NCBI RefSeq assembly: GCF_002002925.1
Contig: NZ_CP019511.1
Coordinates: 3,565,001 to 3,629,000 of the forward strand
DNA from: Sphingomonas sp. LM7
GTDB taxonomy: Bacteria; Pseudomonadota; Alphaproteobacteria; Sphingomonadales; Sphingomonadaceae
DNA: 64,000 nucleotides
Direction: 5' to 3'
In this document: one piece after another, positions 26,402-34,650 of the stretch
Layout of the letters: every line of letters starts with the position of its first letter
How positions within the stretch are numbered: position 1 is the stretch's first letter
Made by a program: the position numbers and the translations under genes
Notes under the pieces: model-generated
What the model was told of the DNA's origin: nothing
Seen by the model: only the letters and a program-made list of their open reading frames with translations
Databases searched by the model: none

Positions 26402-26967
26402 GCCTCGACCTGTCCGCACTGAGCGACGGCGAACTCGCGACCCTGAGCCAAAGCGGGCGGGACACCGCTTTTGCCGAGATCATGCGTCGGCACCGCGACG
26501 CGATCTACCGTATCGTCGCGGGCAATATCGGCGATCCCGAAGAAGCGCTCGATCTTGTCCAGGAGACGTTCGTCGCGGCGCATCGCGCGCTCGGCCGCTA
26601 TGACGGGCTGCGCCCGATGCGGCGCTGGCTGGCGACCATCGCGCTCAACAAATGCCGGGACTGGCGACGGCGCCGCGCGGTGCGCCGCCTGTTCGCCTTT
26701 GCACTGCCGCTCGACGCGAGCAGTGCGCAGGTTCCCGAGGACCGGGCGCTGCCGGATGCCGAAGCCGCGGATCGCGCCGAAGTGCAGCGCGTCGGGCGCG
26801 CGATCGCCGCGCTTCCCGCGCAGCTGCGCGAGCCGCTCGTGTTGCGCACGGTCCAGGATCTGAGCCAGTCGGAAACCGCGGCGATCCTCGGCATCACCGA
26901 GAAGGCGGTCGAGACGCGCGTGCGACGGGCCCGGGCGAGGCTCAGCGAGCAATTGCGGCAATCCTGA
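26398..26967 (+). CDS. ECF-type RNA polymerase sigma factor (CnrH-like)
   Basis: A 189-residue sigma factor. Region 2 is seen around HRDAIYRIVAGNIGDPEEALDL (about 25-46) with the -10 recognition helix near FVAAHRALGRYDGLRPM. Region 4 lies around ALPAQLREPLVLRTVQDL and ETAAILGITEKAVETRVRRA (about 140-180). Start is GTG overlapping the sensor stop. By analogy to CnrYXH it would be released when the periplasmic sensor binds metal, but which metal and which promoters are not known. Its stop lies 6 bp before the CueR box of the copper oxidase operon. Confidence 0.9.
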   Translation: MSLDLSALSDGELATLSQSGRDTAFAEIMRRHRDAIYRIVAGNIGDPEEALDLVQETFVAAHRALGRYDGLRPMRRWLATIALNKCRDWRRRRAVRRLFAFALPLDASSAQVPEDRALPDAEAADRAEVQRVGRAIAALPAQLREPLVLRTVQDLSQSETAAILGITEKAVETRVRRARARLSEQLRQS

Positions 26968-26973
26968 CGCCTC

Positions 26974-27004
26974 TTGACCCTGACATAATGGCAAACCCTA
27001 TCTG
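26974..27004 (+). promoter_or_regulatory. CueR box/promoter of copper oxidase operon
   Basis: TTGACC (26974-26979), a 19-bp spacer and TATCTG (26999-27004). The spacer holds TGACAT-A-ATGGCA, one base from the perfect palindrome in the copA promoter. It starts 6 bp after the ECF sigma gene and drives the CopA-type oxidase and CopB genes. Confidence 0.88.
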
Positions 27005-27095
27005 AGCTGCGGCAGAAAAACGGTTCCGCGGTGAGGGCATCGCCGCGCCCATGCGTACCTGCAATCAAAGGCTCAGGCCCGTCACGGGGATAACA

Positions 27096-29012
27096 ATGAC
27101 AAAAAAGATCAACCGCCGACAGTTGCTGCGCGGTGCGACCCTAACCGCGGGCGGGTTCGCCGCCGTCAGCTGGCTGCCGGCCTGGGCCCAGACCGTCTCG
27201 CCCGGCATCGTCCGGCCGTTGCCGACGCTCTCGGGCAACGACATCACGCTCAAGATCGCGCGGATGACGTTGGCCCTGGACGGCCGCAAGTCCAAGGCCA
27301 TCGGCATCAACGGCACCGTACCCGCGCCGCTGCTGCGCCTGCGCGAAGGCCAGACGGTGCGGCTCAACGTCGTCAACGATCTGGACGAGGACAGTTCGAT
27401 CCATTGGCACGGCCTGCTCGTGCCACCGCAGTTCGACGGCGTTCCGGGCGTGTCCTTTCCCGGCATCAAGCCGCGTTCGAGTTTCCTCTACGAATTCCCG
27501 CTCCGGCAGAACGGCACCTATTGGTATCACAGCCATTCGGGGCTCCAGGAGCAGCTTGGCCATTACGGTCCGATCGTGATCGATCCCGCCGGGCCCGATC
27601 CGGTCCAGTACGACCGCGAGCATGTGCTCGTGCTCGCCGACCACAGCGAACTCTCGCCGCAGGAGATCTTCCGCCGGATGAAGGTCGATCCGGGACATTT
27701 CAACTTCCAGCGCCAGACGCTTGCCGGCCTGCTTTCGGGCAAGGACCAGAAGCTCAAGGACCGGATTGACTGGGGCGCCATGCGGATGGACCCGACCGAC
27801 GTGTCCGACGCCACCGGCGCCGCCTACACCTATGTCGTCAACGGGCATGGCCCGCGCGACAACTGGACGGGCCTGTTCAAGCCCGGCGAGCGCGTGCGGC
27901 TGCGCGTGATCAACGCCTCGGCGATGACCAATTTCAACGTGCGCGTCCCCGGGCTCCGGCTCTCGATTGTCCAGGCCGACGGCCAGAACGTCCATCCGGT
28001 CGAAGTGGAGGAATTCCAGATCGGCGTCGCCGAGACCTATGACGCGATCGTCACGCCGGCCGAGGACAAGGCCTATACGATCGCCGCCGAGGCAGTCGAC
28101 CGCTCGGGAATGGCGCGCGCGACGCTGGCGCCCCGGCCGGGCATGGCCGGCGAAGTGCCGCCGCTGCGCAAGCGCCCGCTCGCGACGATGAAGGACATGG
28201 GCATGGACATGTCGAGCATGCCCGGGATGGAGGGCATGGACATGTCGGGCCCGGCCCGCGGCGTCGACCCCAGCGCCGAGCAGAATGCGTCGGCGACGCT
28301 CGCCACGGGCGGTGCTGCCGCAATGGGTGGCATGGATCATGGCGCGATGCCGGGAATGGATCATGGCGCAATGCCCGGGATGGACCATGGCGCGATGCCG
28401 GGCATGGATCACGGATCGATGCCGGGCATGGACCATGGCGCGATGGACATGGGCTCGATGAGGATGCGCGACTTTTCCAATGCCCCGCAGGTCAGGAAGG
28501 GCCCCGGCGTGCAGACGATCTCGCCGATGCCGATGGACCGCACCGGCGAGCCCGGCCAGGGCCTCGAGGATGCCGGGCACAAGGTGCTGGTCTACAAGGA
28601 CCTGATGGCGCTCGACCGCAACCCCGACGTGCGCGCGCCGTCGCGCAGCATCGACATCCACCTCACCGGCAACATGGAACGCTTCATGTGGTCGTTCGAC
28701 GGCGAGAAGATGTCGGACCATCACGAGCCGATCCCCTTTATCGAGGGCGAACGGGTGCGGGTGAACCTCATCAACGACACGATGATGAGCCATCCGATCC
28801 ATATCCACGGCCATTTCTTCGAGCTGGTGACCGGTCATGGCGACCATGGTCCGCGCAAGCACACAGTGCTCGTCCAGCCCGGCGGCAAGGTGACGTGGGA
28901 CTTCACCGCCGACGCGGTCGGCGACTGGGCGTTCCACTGCCACCTGCTGTACCACATGGAAGCGGGCATGATGCGCGTCGTGAGCGTGCGGCCGAAGGGA
29001 GATGCGGCATGA
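27096..29012 (+). CDS. CopA-type multicopper oxidase (copper resistance, TAT-exported)
   Basis: A 638-residue periplasmic multicopper oxidase of the PcoA/CopA class, thought to oxidise Cu(I) to Cu(II) and bind copper. The N-terminus has a twin-arginine signal ([15 protein letters not shown]). Copper sites are visible: HWHG (103-106), [18 protein letters not shown] and [12 protein letters not shown] at the C-terminus. A Met/His-rich insert of repeated MDHGAMPG units lies about 413-450. Start at 27096 follows GGGGA; the upstream ATG at 27051 lacks a signal-compatible context. The gene overlaps copB by ATGA and is headed by a CueR box. Confidence 0.95.
   Translation: MTKKINRRQLLRGATLTAGGFAAVSWLPAWAQTVSPGIVRPLPTLSGNDITLKIARMTLALDGRKSKAIGINGTVPAPLLRLREGQTVRLNVVNDLDEDSSIHWHGLLVPPQFDGVPGVSFPGIKPRSSFLYEFPLRQNGTYWYHSHSGLQEQLGHYGPIVIDPAGPDPVQYDREHVLVLADHSELSPQEIFRRMKVDPGHFNFQRQTLAGLLSGKDQKLKDRIDWGAMRMDPTDVSDATGAAYTYVVNGHGPRDNWTGLFKPGERVRLRVINASAMTNFNVRVPGLRLSIVQADGQNVHPVEVEEFQIGVAETYDAIVTPAEDKAYTIAAEAVDRSGMARATLAPRPGMAGEVPPLRKRPLATMKDMGMDMSSMPGMEGMDMSGPARGVDPSAEQNASATLATGGAAAMGGMDHGAMPGMDHGAMPGMDHGAMPGMDHGSMPGMDHGAMDMGSMRMRDFSNAPQVRKGPGVQTISPMPMDRTGEPGQGLEDAGHKVLVYKDLMALDRNPDVRAPSRSIDIHLTGNMERFMWSFDGEKMSDHHEPIPFIEGERVRVNLINDTMMSHPIHIHGHFFELVTGHGDHGPRKHTVLVQPGGKVTWDFTADAVGDWAFHCHLLYHMEAGMMRVVSVRPKGDAA
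28332..28445 (+). repeat. In-frame 24-bp tandem repeat encoding MDHGAMPG
   Basis: Four complete 24-bp units and a partial fifth inside the multicopper oxidase gene. Each encodes MDHGAMPG or MDHGSMPG. Units differ mostly at third codon positions, so the peptide is under selection while DNA has drifted. Met/His repeats of this type bind Cu(I)/Cu(II) in PcoA/CopA proteins. Confidence 0.85.
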
Positions 29013-30151
29013 ACCGGCTCCTCATCGCGCTCGCGGCGTCGACGGCGCTCGCTTCTGCCCAGCCGGCGCTCGCGCAGGACCATTCGCAGCACCAGGGCAT
29101 GAACATGCCTGGGATGCAGATGCCCGCTCCGGCGAAGAAGCCCGCGAAAAAGCCCGCGCCCAAGAAGCGGGCGGCGAAGCCTGACGCCAGGCCCGCGCCC
29201 AAGCCTGCGCCGCGGCCGGTGACGCCGCAAAGCGGCAGCATGGAGGGCATGGATCATTCGGCGCACGACATGAGCCAGATGCCGCCAGCGTCGGATCAGG
29301 CCAAGCCGGCCGAGCCGATGCCCGGCATGGACATGCAGGACCACAGCCAGCATGGCGCGGCTCCGCAGGCCGAGCATGGCGGCATGGCAATGACCGGAAC
29401 GGCGCTGCCCGCCGGCGACGCGCCCGCACCGCCGCCGCCGATGGACCATTTTGCCGACCGGCAGTTCCCAAAGGACGAGATGGCGCGCGCGCGGGAGCGC
29501 ATGATGCGCGAGCAGGGTGGCCAGACCTTCTATCAGGTCATGTTCAACCTGGCCGAATATCGCGCCCGGCAGGGCCGTGACGGCTATCACTGGGACGGCG
29601 AGGCCTTTGTCGGCGGCGACATCAACCGCCTTTGGCTCAAGTCGGAGGGCGAAGGTTCGTTCGGCGAGCCGCTCGAAAGCGCTGAGGTGCAGGCGCTCTA
29701 CAGCCACGCGGTTGGTCCCTATTTCAACCTGCAGGCCGGTGTCCGCCAGGATTTCGGGCGAGGACCCGACCGCACCTATGCGACGGTCGGCTTCGAGGGG
29801 CTCGCGCCCTACATGTTCGAGGTCGAAGGCGCGCTGTTCCTCTCGACCAAGGGCGATCTGCTCGGCCGCCTCGAGGGCTATTACGACCAGCGCATCACGC
29901 AGCGGCTGATCCTGCAGCCGCGCGTCGAGCTCAACCTCGCGGCGCAGGACGTGCCCGAGAACCGGATCGGCGCCGGCCTGACCGATGCCGAACTGGGACT
30001 CAGGCTGCGCTACGACATCTCGCGCCGGTTCGCGCCCTATGTCGGCGTCTCCTGGGAGGCGAAGACCGGCCGCACGGCCGATTTCGCGCGCGCCGACGGC
30101 GAGGATCCTACCACGACGAGCTTGGTCGCGGGCGTGCGCATCTGGTTCTGA
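29009..30151 (+). CDS. copB: CopB-like outer membrane copper resistance protein
   Basis: A 380-residue protein: signal peptide ([22 protein letters not shown]), a long periplasmic Met/His/Lys/Pro-rich region ([17 protein letters not shown], many KKPA repeats, [11 protein letters not shown], about 23-150), then a PcoB/CopB beta-barrel domain ending with GVRIWF, a terminal aromatic as in outer membrane proteins. It is thought to sequester copper at the outer membrane or export it. It overlaps the copper oxidase gene (ATGA) and forms the copAB pair of the CueR-controlled operon. Confidence 0.92.
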   Translation: MNRLLIALAASTALASAQPALAQDHSQHQGMNMPGMQMPAPAKKPAKKPAPKKRAAKPDARPAPKPAPRPVTPQSGSMEGMDHSAHDMSQMPPASDQAKPAEPMPGMDMQDHSQHGAAPQAEHGGMAMTGTALPAGDAPAPPPPMDHFADRQFPKDEMARARERMMREQGGQTFYQVMFNLAEYRARQGRDGYHWDGEAFVGGDINRLWLKSEGEGSFGEPLESAEVQALYSHAVGPYFNLQAGVRQDFGRGPDRTYATVGFEGLAPYMFEVEGALFLSTKGDLLGRLEGYYDQRITQRLILQPRVELNLAAQDVPENRIGAGLTDAELGLRLRYDISRRFAPYVGVSWEAKTGRTADFARADGEDPTTTSLVAGVRIWF

Positions 30152-30261
30152 CGCCGCCCCGATACGGCGCAGGCAGGGAGAGGGCGACGGATCACGGCAC
30201 GCAGGGGGAAATTTGAAGCGCCGGGCGTTGGTCCGGCAGCACGGCCCGGGAGAGACGCGCT

Positions 30262-30708
30262 ATGATGAAGAACGCCTATGCCAGCCTCGCGCTGCAGACC
30301 GTGGTCAGCGGCATCATCATGTATCTGGTGATGTTCGTGATGATCGACGGCCTGTCCAGCTTCTACAACAACCTCAACATGCTCTACATGACGCTGATGA
30401 TGGTCGCGCCGATGGTGGTGCTGATGATCCTGGCGATGCGCCACATGTTCCCGTCGCGCGCGGCCAACAATGCGCTGCTGGTCGGCGCGGTCGTGGTGTT
30501 TCTTGGCTCGTTCGCGTTGATCCGGACGCAGACGACGATCGGCGACACCGCCTTTCTGCGCTCGATGATCCCGCACCATTCGGGGGCGATCCTGATGTGC
30601 CGCGAGGCCTCGATCCGCGACCCGGAGATCAAGGCACTGTGTGACGGGATCATCCGATCGCAGGCGCAGGAGATCGACCAGATGAGGGCGATCCTCGCGC
30701 GCATGTGA
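30262..30708 (+). CDS. DUF305 family membrane-anchored protein
   Basis: A 148-residue protein. Three hydrophobic helices (about 10-30, 36-58, 68-88) precede a DUF305 domain with MIPHHSGAILMCREA (about 103-117) and QAQEIDQMRAIL. The DUF305 motif with paired His and Met/Cys residues is thought to bind metal; members are frequent in copper and iron loci. GGGAGAG lies 7 nt upstream of the ATG. It follows copB by 110 bp and probably belongs to the copper response. Confidence 0.88.
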   Translation: MMKNAYASLALQTVVSGIIMYLVMFVMIDGLSSFYNNLNMLYMTLMMVAPMVVLMILAMRHMFPSRAANNALLVGAVVVFLGSFALIRTQTTIGDTAFLRSMIPHHSGAILMCREASIRDPEIKALCDGIIRSQAQEIDQMRAILARM

Positions 30709-30798
30709 CGCGGTCCGGCGCAAACTTCGCAAGCGTGCGTGAAGATTAGAGCGCAACTCCGCCGGCGTGTGGCGAAGCGGCGAAACCGAAGGATGGAT

Positions 30799-31239
30799 AT
30801 GAGACGGATCAAGATTGTCCTGGCTGCTCTGGCGCTCGGTCTCCCCGCAACCGCGCTGACGGCCCAGCAGATCGCAGTTTATCGCGATCCCGGCTGCGGC
30901 TGCTGCGAGAAATGGGCGCAGCAGGTGCGCGCCCAGTTCGGACGGCAGGTCCGGATGATCGACGACACCAAGCGCGCGGCGCTCCACAAGAGGTTCGGCA
31001 TGCCCGGCGATCTCGCCTCCTGCCACACCGCGATCATCGACGGCATGGCGTTCGAAGGACATGTCCCTATAGCCGACATGAAGCGCGCGCTGGCGCAGCG
31101 CCCCAAAGGAGTGTCGGGTCTTGCGGTCGCCGGCATGCCGCTCGGCTCGCCGGGAATGGAAGTTCCCGGCCAGCGCGCGCAGGCGTTCGAGGTAATCGCC
31201 TTCGGCCCTGCCGGCCGACGCGTTTTTGCCCGTCACTAG
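30799..31239 (+). CDS. DUF411 periplasmic metal-binding protein
   Basis: A 146-residue secreted protein with a signal peptide (MRRIKIVLAALALGLPATAL) and a DUF411 domain. The thioredoxin-like opening IAVYRDPGCGCCEKW contains the CxCC motif, and later ASCHTAII and EGHVPIADMKRAL are family-typical. DUF411 proteins are proposed copper/metal-binding factors in resistance clusters. The start at 30799 follows AAGGA; earlier in-frame starts give no signal peptide. Confidence 0.88.
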   Translation: MRRIKIVLAALALGLPATALTAQQIAVYRDPGCGCCEKWAQQVRAQFGRQVRMIDDTKRAALHKRFGMPGDLASCHTAIIDGMAFEGHVPIADMKRALAQRPKGVSGLAVAGMPLGSPGMEVPGQRAQAFEVIAFGPAGRRVFARH

Positions 31240-31285
31240 CGTAACGATTGCTGCAAGCGACCCAATCCACTAGGCTGTCACCACC

Positions 31286-31648
31286 ATGCTGCGCGCGTTC
31301 CACCTCCTAATTCTCCTCGGGGCCCTGATCGGGCTGTTCGGGCTGGAGGGTGCCTATGCCGCCGGACCGCGGATGGCACCCGTGCCGGTCGCGGCGTCCG
31401 GGATGGACGCCGACTGCATGGCAATGATGGAGAAGCAGCAGCCGCAGCCGGCCCAGGCACCGTGCAAGGGCATGACGCTGGACTGCATCGCCGCCATGGG
31501 CTGCATCGTCCCGCTCCTCGCGGTCCCCCAGAGCGGCGCAGGGGCAGCTGTGCAGCAGGCGCCGGCTCTCGTCTATTGGACGGTCACGCCGACCCTGACC
31601 GGCAACGAGCTTCCACCCGAACAACACCCGCCGACCATCCTCGGCTGA
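31286..31648 (+). CDS. Hypothetical secreted Cys/Met-containing protein
   Basis: A 120-residue protein with a signal peptide (hydrophobic core about 5-20, cleavage near AYAAG), then a Met/Cys-rich region (MDADCMAMMEKQ, CKGMTLDCIAAMGCIVP) and a C-terminal hydrophobic to proline-rich part. Four or five cysteines near methionines suggest copper binding. I recognise no named family. A TTGCTG-N17-TAGGCT promoter-like element (31248-31276) ends 10 bp before the ATG, so the transcript may be nearly leaderless. Confidence 0.65.
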   Translation: MLRAFHLLILLGALIGLFGLEGAYAAGPRMAPVPVAASGMDADCMAMMEKQQPQPAQAPCKGMTLDCIAAMGCIVPLLAVPQSGAGAAVQQAPALVYWTVTPTLTGNELPPEQHPPTILG

Positions 31649-31731
31649 TCTGTCGCGGCCGCGACCGGTGCGCACGCAAGGCGTGCGTGTCCCTGCGCGG
31701 CCATCTCGATGATTCAGTCAAGGATTCAGCC

Positions 31732-31930
31732 ATGAAGATCCATATTCCCGCCGCCGCGCCCGGCGCTGCCTTCGCGTTGCCATTGCCGGCGCTCGCAGCA
31801 GGTTCGCCACAGCATAGCGGCGGCGGCCAGCACCCGTCTGCAGCCTAGGCCGGCCAGCCCGGGCCGGCTGGCACCGGATTGCCGCGTGGGCCGCCCATGT
31901 GCCGATCCGACCGCAAATCCGCCGACCCGT
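31732..31930 (+). pseudogene. Possible decayed cupredoxin-like gene
   Basis: An ATG at 31732 opens a secreted-type peptide (MKIHIPAAAPGAAFALPLPA then LAAGSPQHSGGG) that stops after 38 codons at 31848. Past the stop, one frame reads AGQPGPAG, and a shifted frame gives RIAAW ... IRPQIR. These resemble the G-x-P-G-x-A linker and the R-T-(I/V)-x-V ... F-x-P-x-x-I part of periplasmic cupredoxins of copper clusters. This suggests a start region followed by frameshift and deletion. The reading is tentative; the 38-codon ORF could simply be non-coding. Confidence 0.35.
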
Positions 31931-31954
31931 CGTCATCCCATCGGGAGCGAATCA

Positions 31955-33181
31955 ATGCGATTGTTCATCCTGGCGCCGCTGCTCGCGGTGCTTCCCACGG
32001 CGGCCCTTGCCGATCCGCTGACCTTCGGCGAAGCGCTTCGCCGCGCGACCGCTGAGGCGCCATCGCTGCGCGCAAGGTCGCTGGAGGTCGAGGCGCGCCG
32101 CTCGACGGCCGTGTCGGCCGGACAACTGCCCGATCCCAAACTCGGCGTCGGGCTCGACAACTTCCCGATCTCCGGGCCGCCCGCCTTCAGCTTCGGCGGC
32201 GACGACATGACGATGGCGCGTGTCGGCATCAGTCAGGAGGTGCCCAATCTCGCCAAGCGCCGGGCGCGCTCGGGGCGCGCGGAGGCGGACATCGGTGTCG
32301 CCGAGGCCGACCGGATCGCAGAAGTGCGCAAGGCCCGTGTGACGACCGCGATTGCCTGGATCGACCTTGCCTATGCCGAACGCCGGCTCGCGGCGATCGA
32401 CAAATCGCTCGCCGACCTCGCCGAATATGTCACGCCGGCGACCTCGGGCGTCGCCTCGGGGACCGCCCGGCCCGCCCAGACGCTCGATATCCGCCAGGCG
32501 ATCGCCGTGCTCGAAGACCGACGCAGCGAAGTCGCCGCCGAGGTCGCCCAAGCTCGCGCAACCCTCGCGCGCTGGACCGGCGATCCCAGGCCGACGATCG
32601 AGGGGGCGGTTCCGGAATTCGCGATCGACCCGGACCAGCTTCGTGCGGCGATCGAGCGGCATCCCGACCTCGCCGCCGCGATCGCGCGGGTGCGGGCGGC
32701 CGAAGCCGACGTGACGGTAGCGCGCGCCGACAAACGGCCGGACTGGGGCTTCGACCTCGCCTATCAGAAGCGCGGGAACGGCTATGGCGACATGGTCTCG
32801 GTCGGGGCCACGGTCAGCCTGCCGTTGTTCACCAGGCGCCGGCAGGGTCCGATGATCGCCGCGTCGGTGGCCGCCGAAGGCGCGGCGCTAGCGCAACGCG
32901 AGGATGTCCGCCGCGCCTTGCTCGCGGACCTGGATGGGAGCCTCGCCGATCATGTGATGCACCACGACCAGTGGATCCGCGCGCGCGACACCTTGCTGCC
33001 GCTCGCCCGCCGGCGCGTCGACCTCGAGATCGCGAGCTATTCGTCAGGCCGCGCAATGCTGACCGAAGTGATCGCGGCGCAGGCGATGTTCACCGATGCC
33101 GCGCTTCAGGCGCTCGACCGCGAAGCCGTCGTGGCGCGCGACGCGGCCCGGCTGGTGCTGACCTATGGGGGTGACCAATGA
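31955..33181 (+). CDS. cusC: CusC-like TolC-family outer membrane efflux protein
   Basis: A 408-residue outer membrane factor with a signal peptide (MRLFILAPLLAVLPTAALA) and two coiled-coil repeats; PDPKLGVGLDNFPISGP is typical of the heavy-metal TolC class. It forms the outer-membrane channel of a CusCBA-type Ag/Cu tripartite pump. The start at 31955 follows GGGAG; upstream in-frame ATG at 31886 gives no signal. It overlaps cusB by ATGA. Confidence 0.88.
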   Translation: MRLFILAPLLAVLPTAALADPLTFGEALRRATAEAPSLRARSLEVEARRSTAVSAGQLPDPKLGVGLDNFPISGPPAFSFGGDDMTMARVGISQEVPNLAKRRARSGRAEADIGVAEADRIAEVRKARVTTAIAWIDLAYAERRLAAIDKSLADLAEYVTPATSGVASGTARPAQTLDIRQAIAVLEDRRSEVAAEVAQARATLARWTGDPRPTIEGAVPEFAIDPDQLRAAIERHPDLAAAIARVRAAEADVTVARADKRPDWGFDLAYQKRGNGYGDMVSVGATVSLPLFTRRRQGPMIAASVAAEGAALAQREDVRRALLADLDGSLADHVMHHDQWIRARDTLLPLARRRVDLEIASYSSGRAMLTEVIAAQAMFTDAALQALDREAVVARDAARLVLTYGGDQ

Positions 33182-34650
33182 CGTTCGACCTTTCGCACCG
33201 CGCCCGGCTGGGGCTCGCGGCGGCGGCGATCGCGCTCGCAGCGGGCGGTATCGGCTATGGCATCGCCCGGCTCGATCGGGATCAAGCACCGCAGCAGGCG
33301 GCCGAAAATGGCCGCAAGATACTCTACTGGTACGACCCGATGGTTCCGAGCCAGCATTTCGACAAACCCGGCAAATCGCCGTTCATGGACATGCAGCTCA
33401 TCCCCAAATACGCAGACGGGGCCGCGGGCGAGGCCGGCGTGAAGATCGATCCGGCGCGCGTGCAGAATCTCGGGGTCCGCGTCGCGACCGCGCAGCGCGG
33501 TTTGCTGTCGAGCGGGCTCAGCGCCACCGGCACGATCGACTTCAACCAGCGCGACGTGGCGATCGTCCAGGCCCGCGCTGCGGGCTTCGTCCAGCGCGTC
33601 TATGCCCGGGCGCCGGGCGACGTTGTAGGCGCCGGCGCACCGCTCGCCGACCTGCTCGTCCCCGAATGGGCCGGGGCGCAGGCCGAGTATCTCGCGGTCC
33701 GCCGCACCAGGGATGCGGCGTTGACACGCGCGGCGCGCCAGCGGCTGGCGCTGCTCGGCATGCCCGCGGGCACGATCGCTGCCGTCGAGCGCAGCGGGCG
33801 GCCGCACAATGTGATCACCGTTTCCACGCCCACCGGCGGCATGATCAAGACGCTGGGCGTGCGGCAGGGCATGACCGTCACCGCCGGGCAGACGCTCGCC
33901 GAAGTGAATGGGCTCGGCACGGTCTGGCTTAACGCCGCGGTGCCCGAGGCCATGGCGGGACGGCTCCGGCCCGGCCAGGCTGCGACGGCGATGCTCGCCG
34001 CCTGGCCCGGCGAACGCTTCGCCGGCCGCGTCGCCATGATCCTGCCCGACGTCCAGGCGGAGAGCCGCACGCTCACCGTGCGGATCGAGCTTGCCAATCG
34101 CGGCGGTCGCCTACGGCCCGGCATGTTCGCAAGCGTGGATTTCGGCGGCGCCAGCCGGTCCGCGCTCCTCGTGCCGTCCGAAGCGGTGATCCGGACGGGC
34201 AAGCGCAATCTGGTGATGCTGGCATTGTCCCAAGGCCGCTATCAGCCTGCCGAGGTGCAAACGGGAAGCGACGCCGGTGGACAGACAGAGATCCTTGCCG
34301 GACTTGCCGAGGGCGAGAAGGTGGTGGCCTCGGGCCAGTTCCTGCTCGATTCCGAGGCGAGCCTGTCGGGCGTGGAGGCGCGGCCAATCGCGGGCGCGAC
34401 GACTGCAACGGTCGCATCGCCGGCACTCTACGAAGCAGTCGGGCGGATCGAGAGGATCGACGCGAAGGGCGTGACGCTCGATCATGGTGCGGTGCCGGCG
34501 CTCAAATGGCCGGCGATGACGATGACCTTCCGGCTCGGCAGCCCGGCGCTCGCGCGCGGATTCAAAGCGGGCGACCGGGTGCGATTCGGCTTCGATCAGC
34601 CCCCGGAGGGGCCGACGCTTCTACGGATGACGCGGGAAGGCGTCCGATGA
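33178..34650 (+). CDS. cusB: CusB-like RND adaptor with C-terminal CusF domain
   Basis: A 490-residue membrane fusion protein. After an N-terminal anchor (about 8-30) comes a heavy-metal-binding segment [20 protein letters not shown] then [11 protein letters not shown] (about 48-78), the lipoyl, hairpin and barrel domains, and at the C-terminus (about 420-490) a fused CusF-like domain with [19 protein letters not shown]. It should receive Cu(I)/Ag(I) in the periplasm and pass it to CusA. The built-in CusF domain duplicates the separate CusF at 37808. It overlaps both neighbours by 4 bp. Confidence 0.92.
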   Translation: MTFDLSHRARLGLAAAAIALAAGGIGYGIARLDRDQAPQQAAENGRKILYWYDPMVPSQHFDKPGKSPFMDMQLIPKYADGAAGEAGVKIDPARVQNLGVRVATAQRGLLSSGLSATGTIDFNQRDVAIVQARAAGFVQRVYARAPGDVVGAGAPLADLLVPEWAGAQAEYLAVRRTRDAALTRAARQRLALLGMPAGTIAAVERSGRPHNVITVSTPTGGMIKTLGVRQGMTVTAGQTLAEVNGLGTVWLNAAVPEAMAGRLRPGQAATAMLAAWPGERFAGRVAMILPDVQAESRTLTVRIELANRGGRLRPGMFASVDFGGASRSALLVPSEAVIRTGKRNLVMLALSQGRYQPAEVQTGSDAGGQTEILAGLAEGEKVVASGQFLLDSEASLSGVEARPIAGATTATVASPALYEAVGRIERIDAKGVTLDHGAVPALKWPAMTMTFRLGSPALARGFKAGDRVRFGFDQPPEGPTLLRMTREGVR

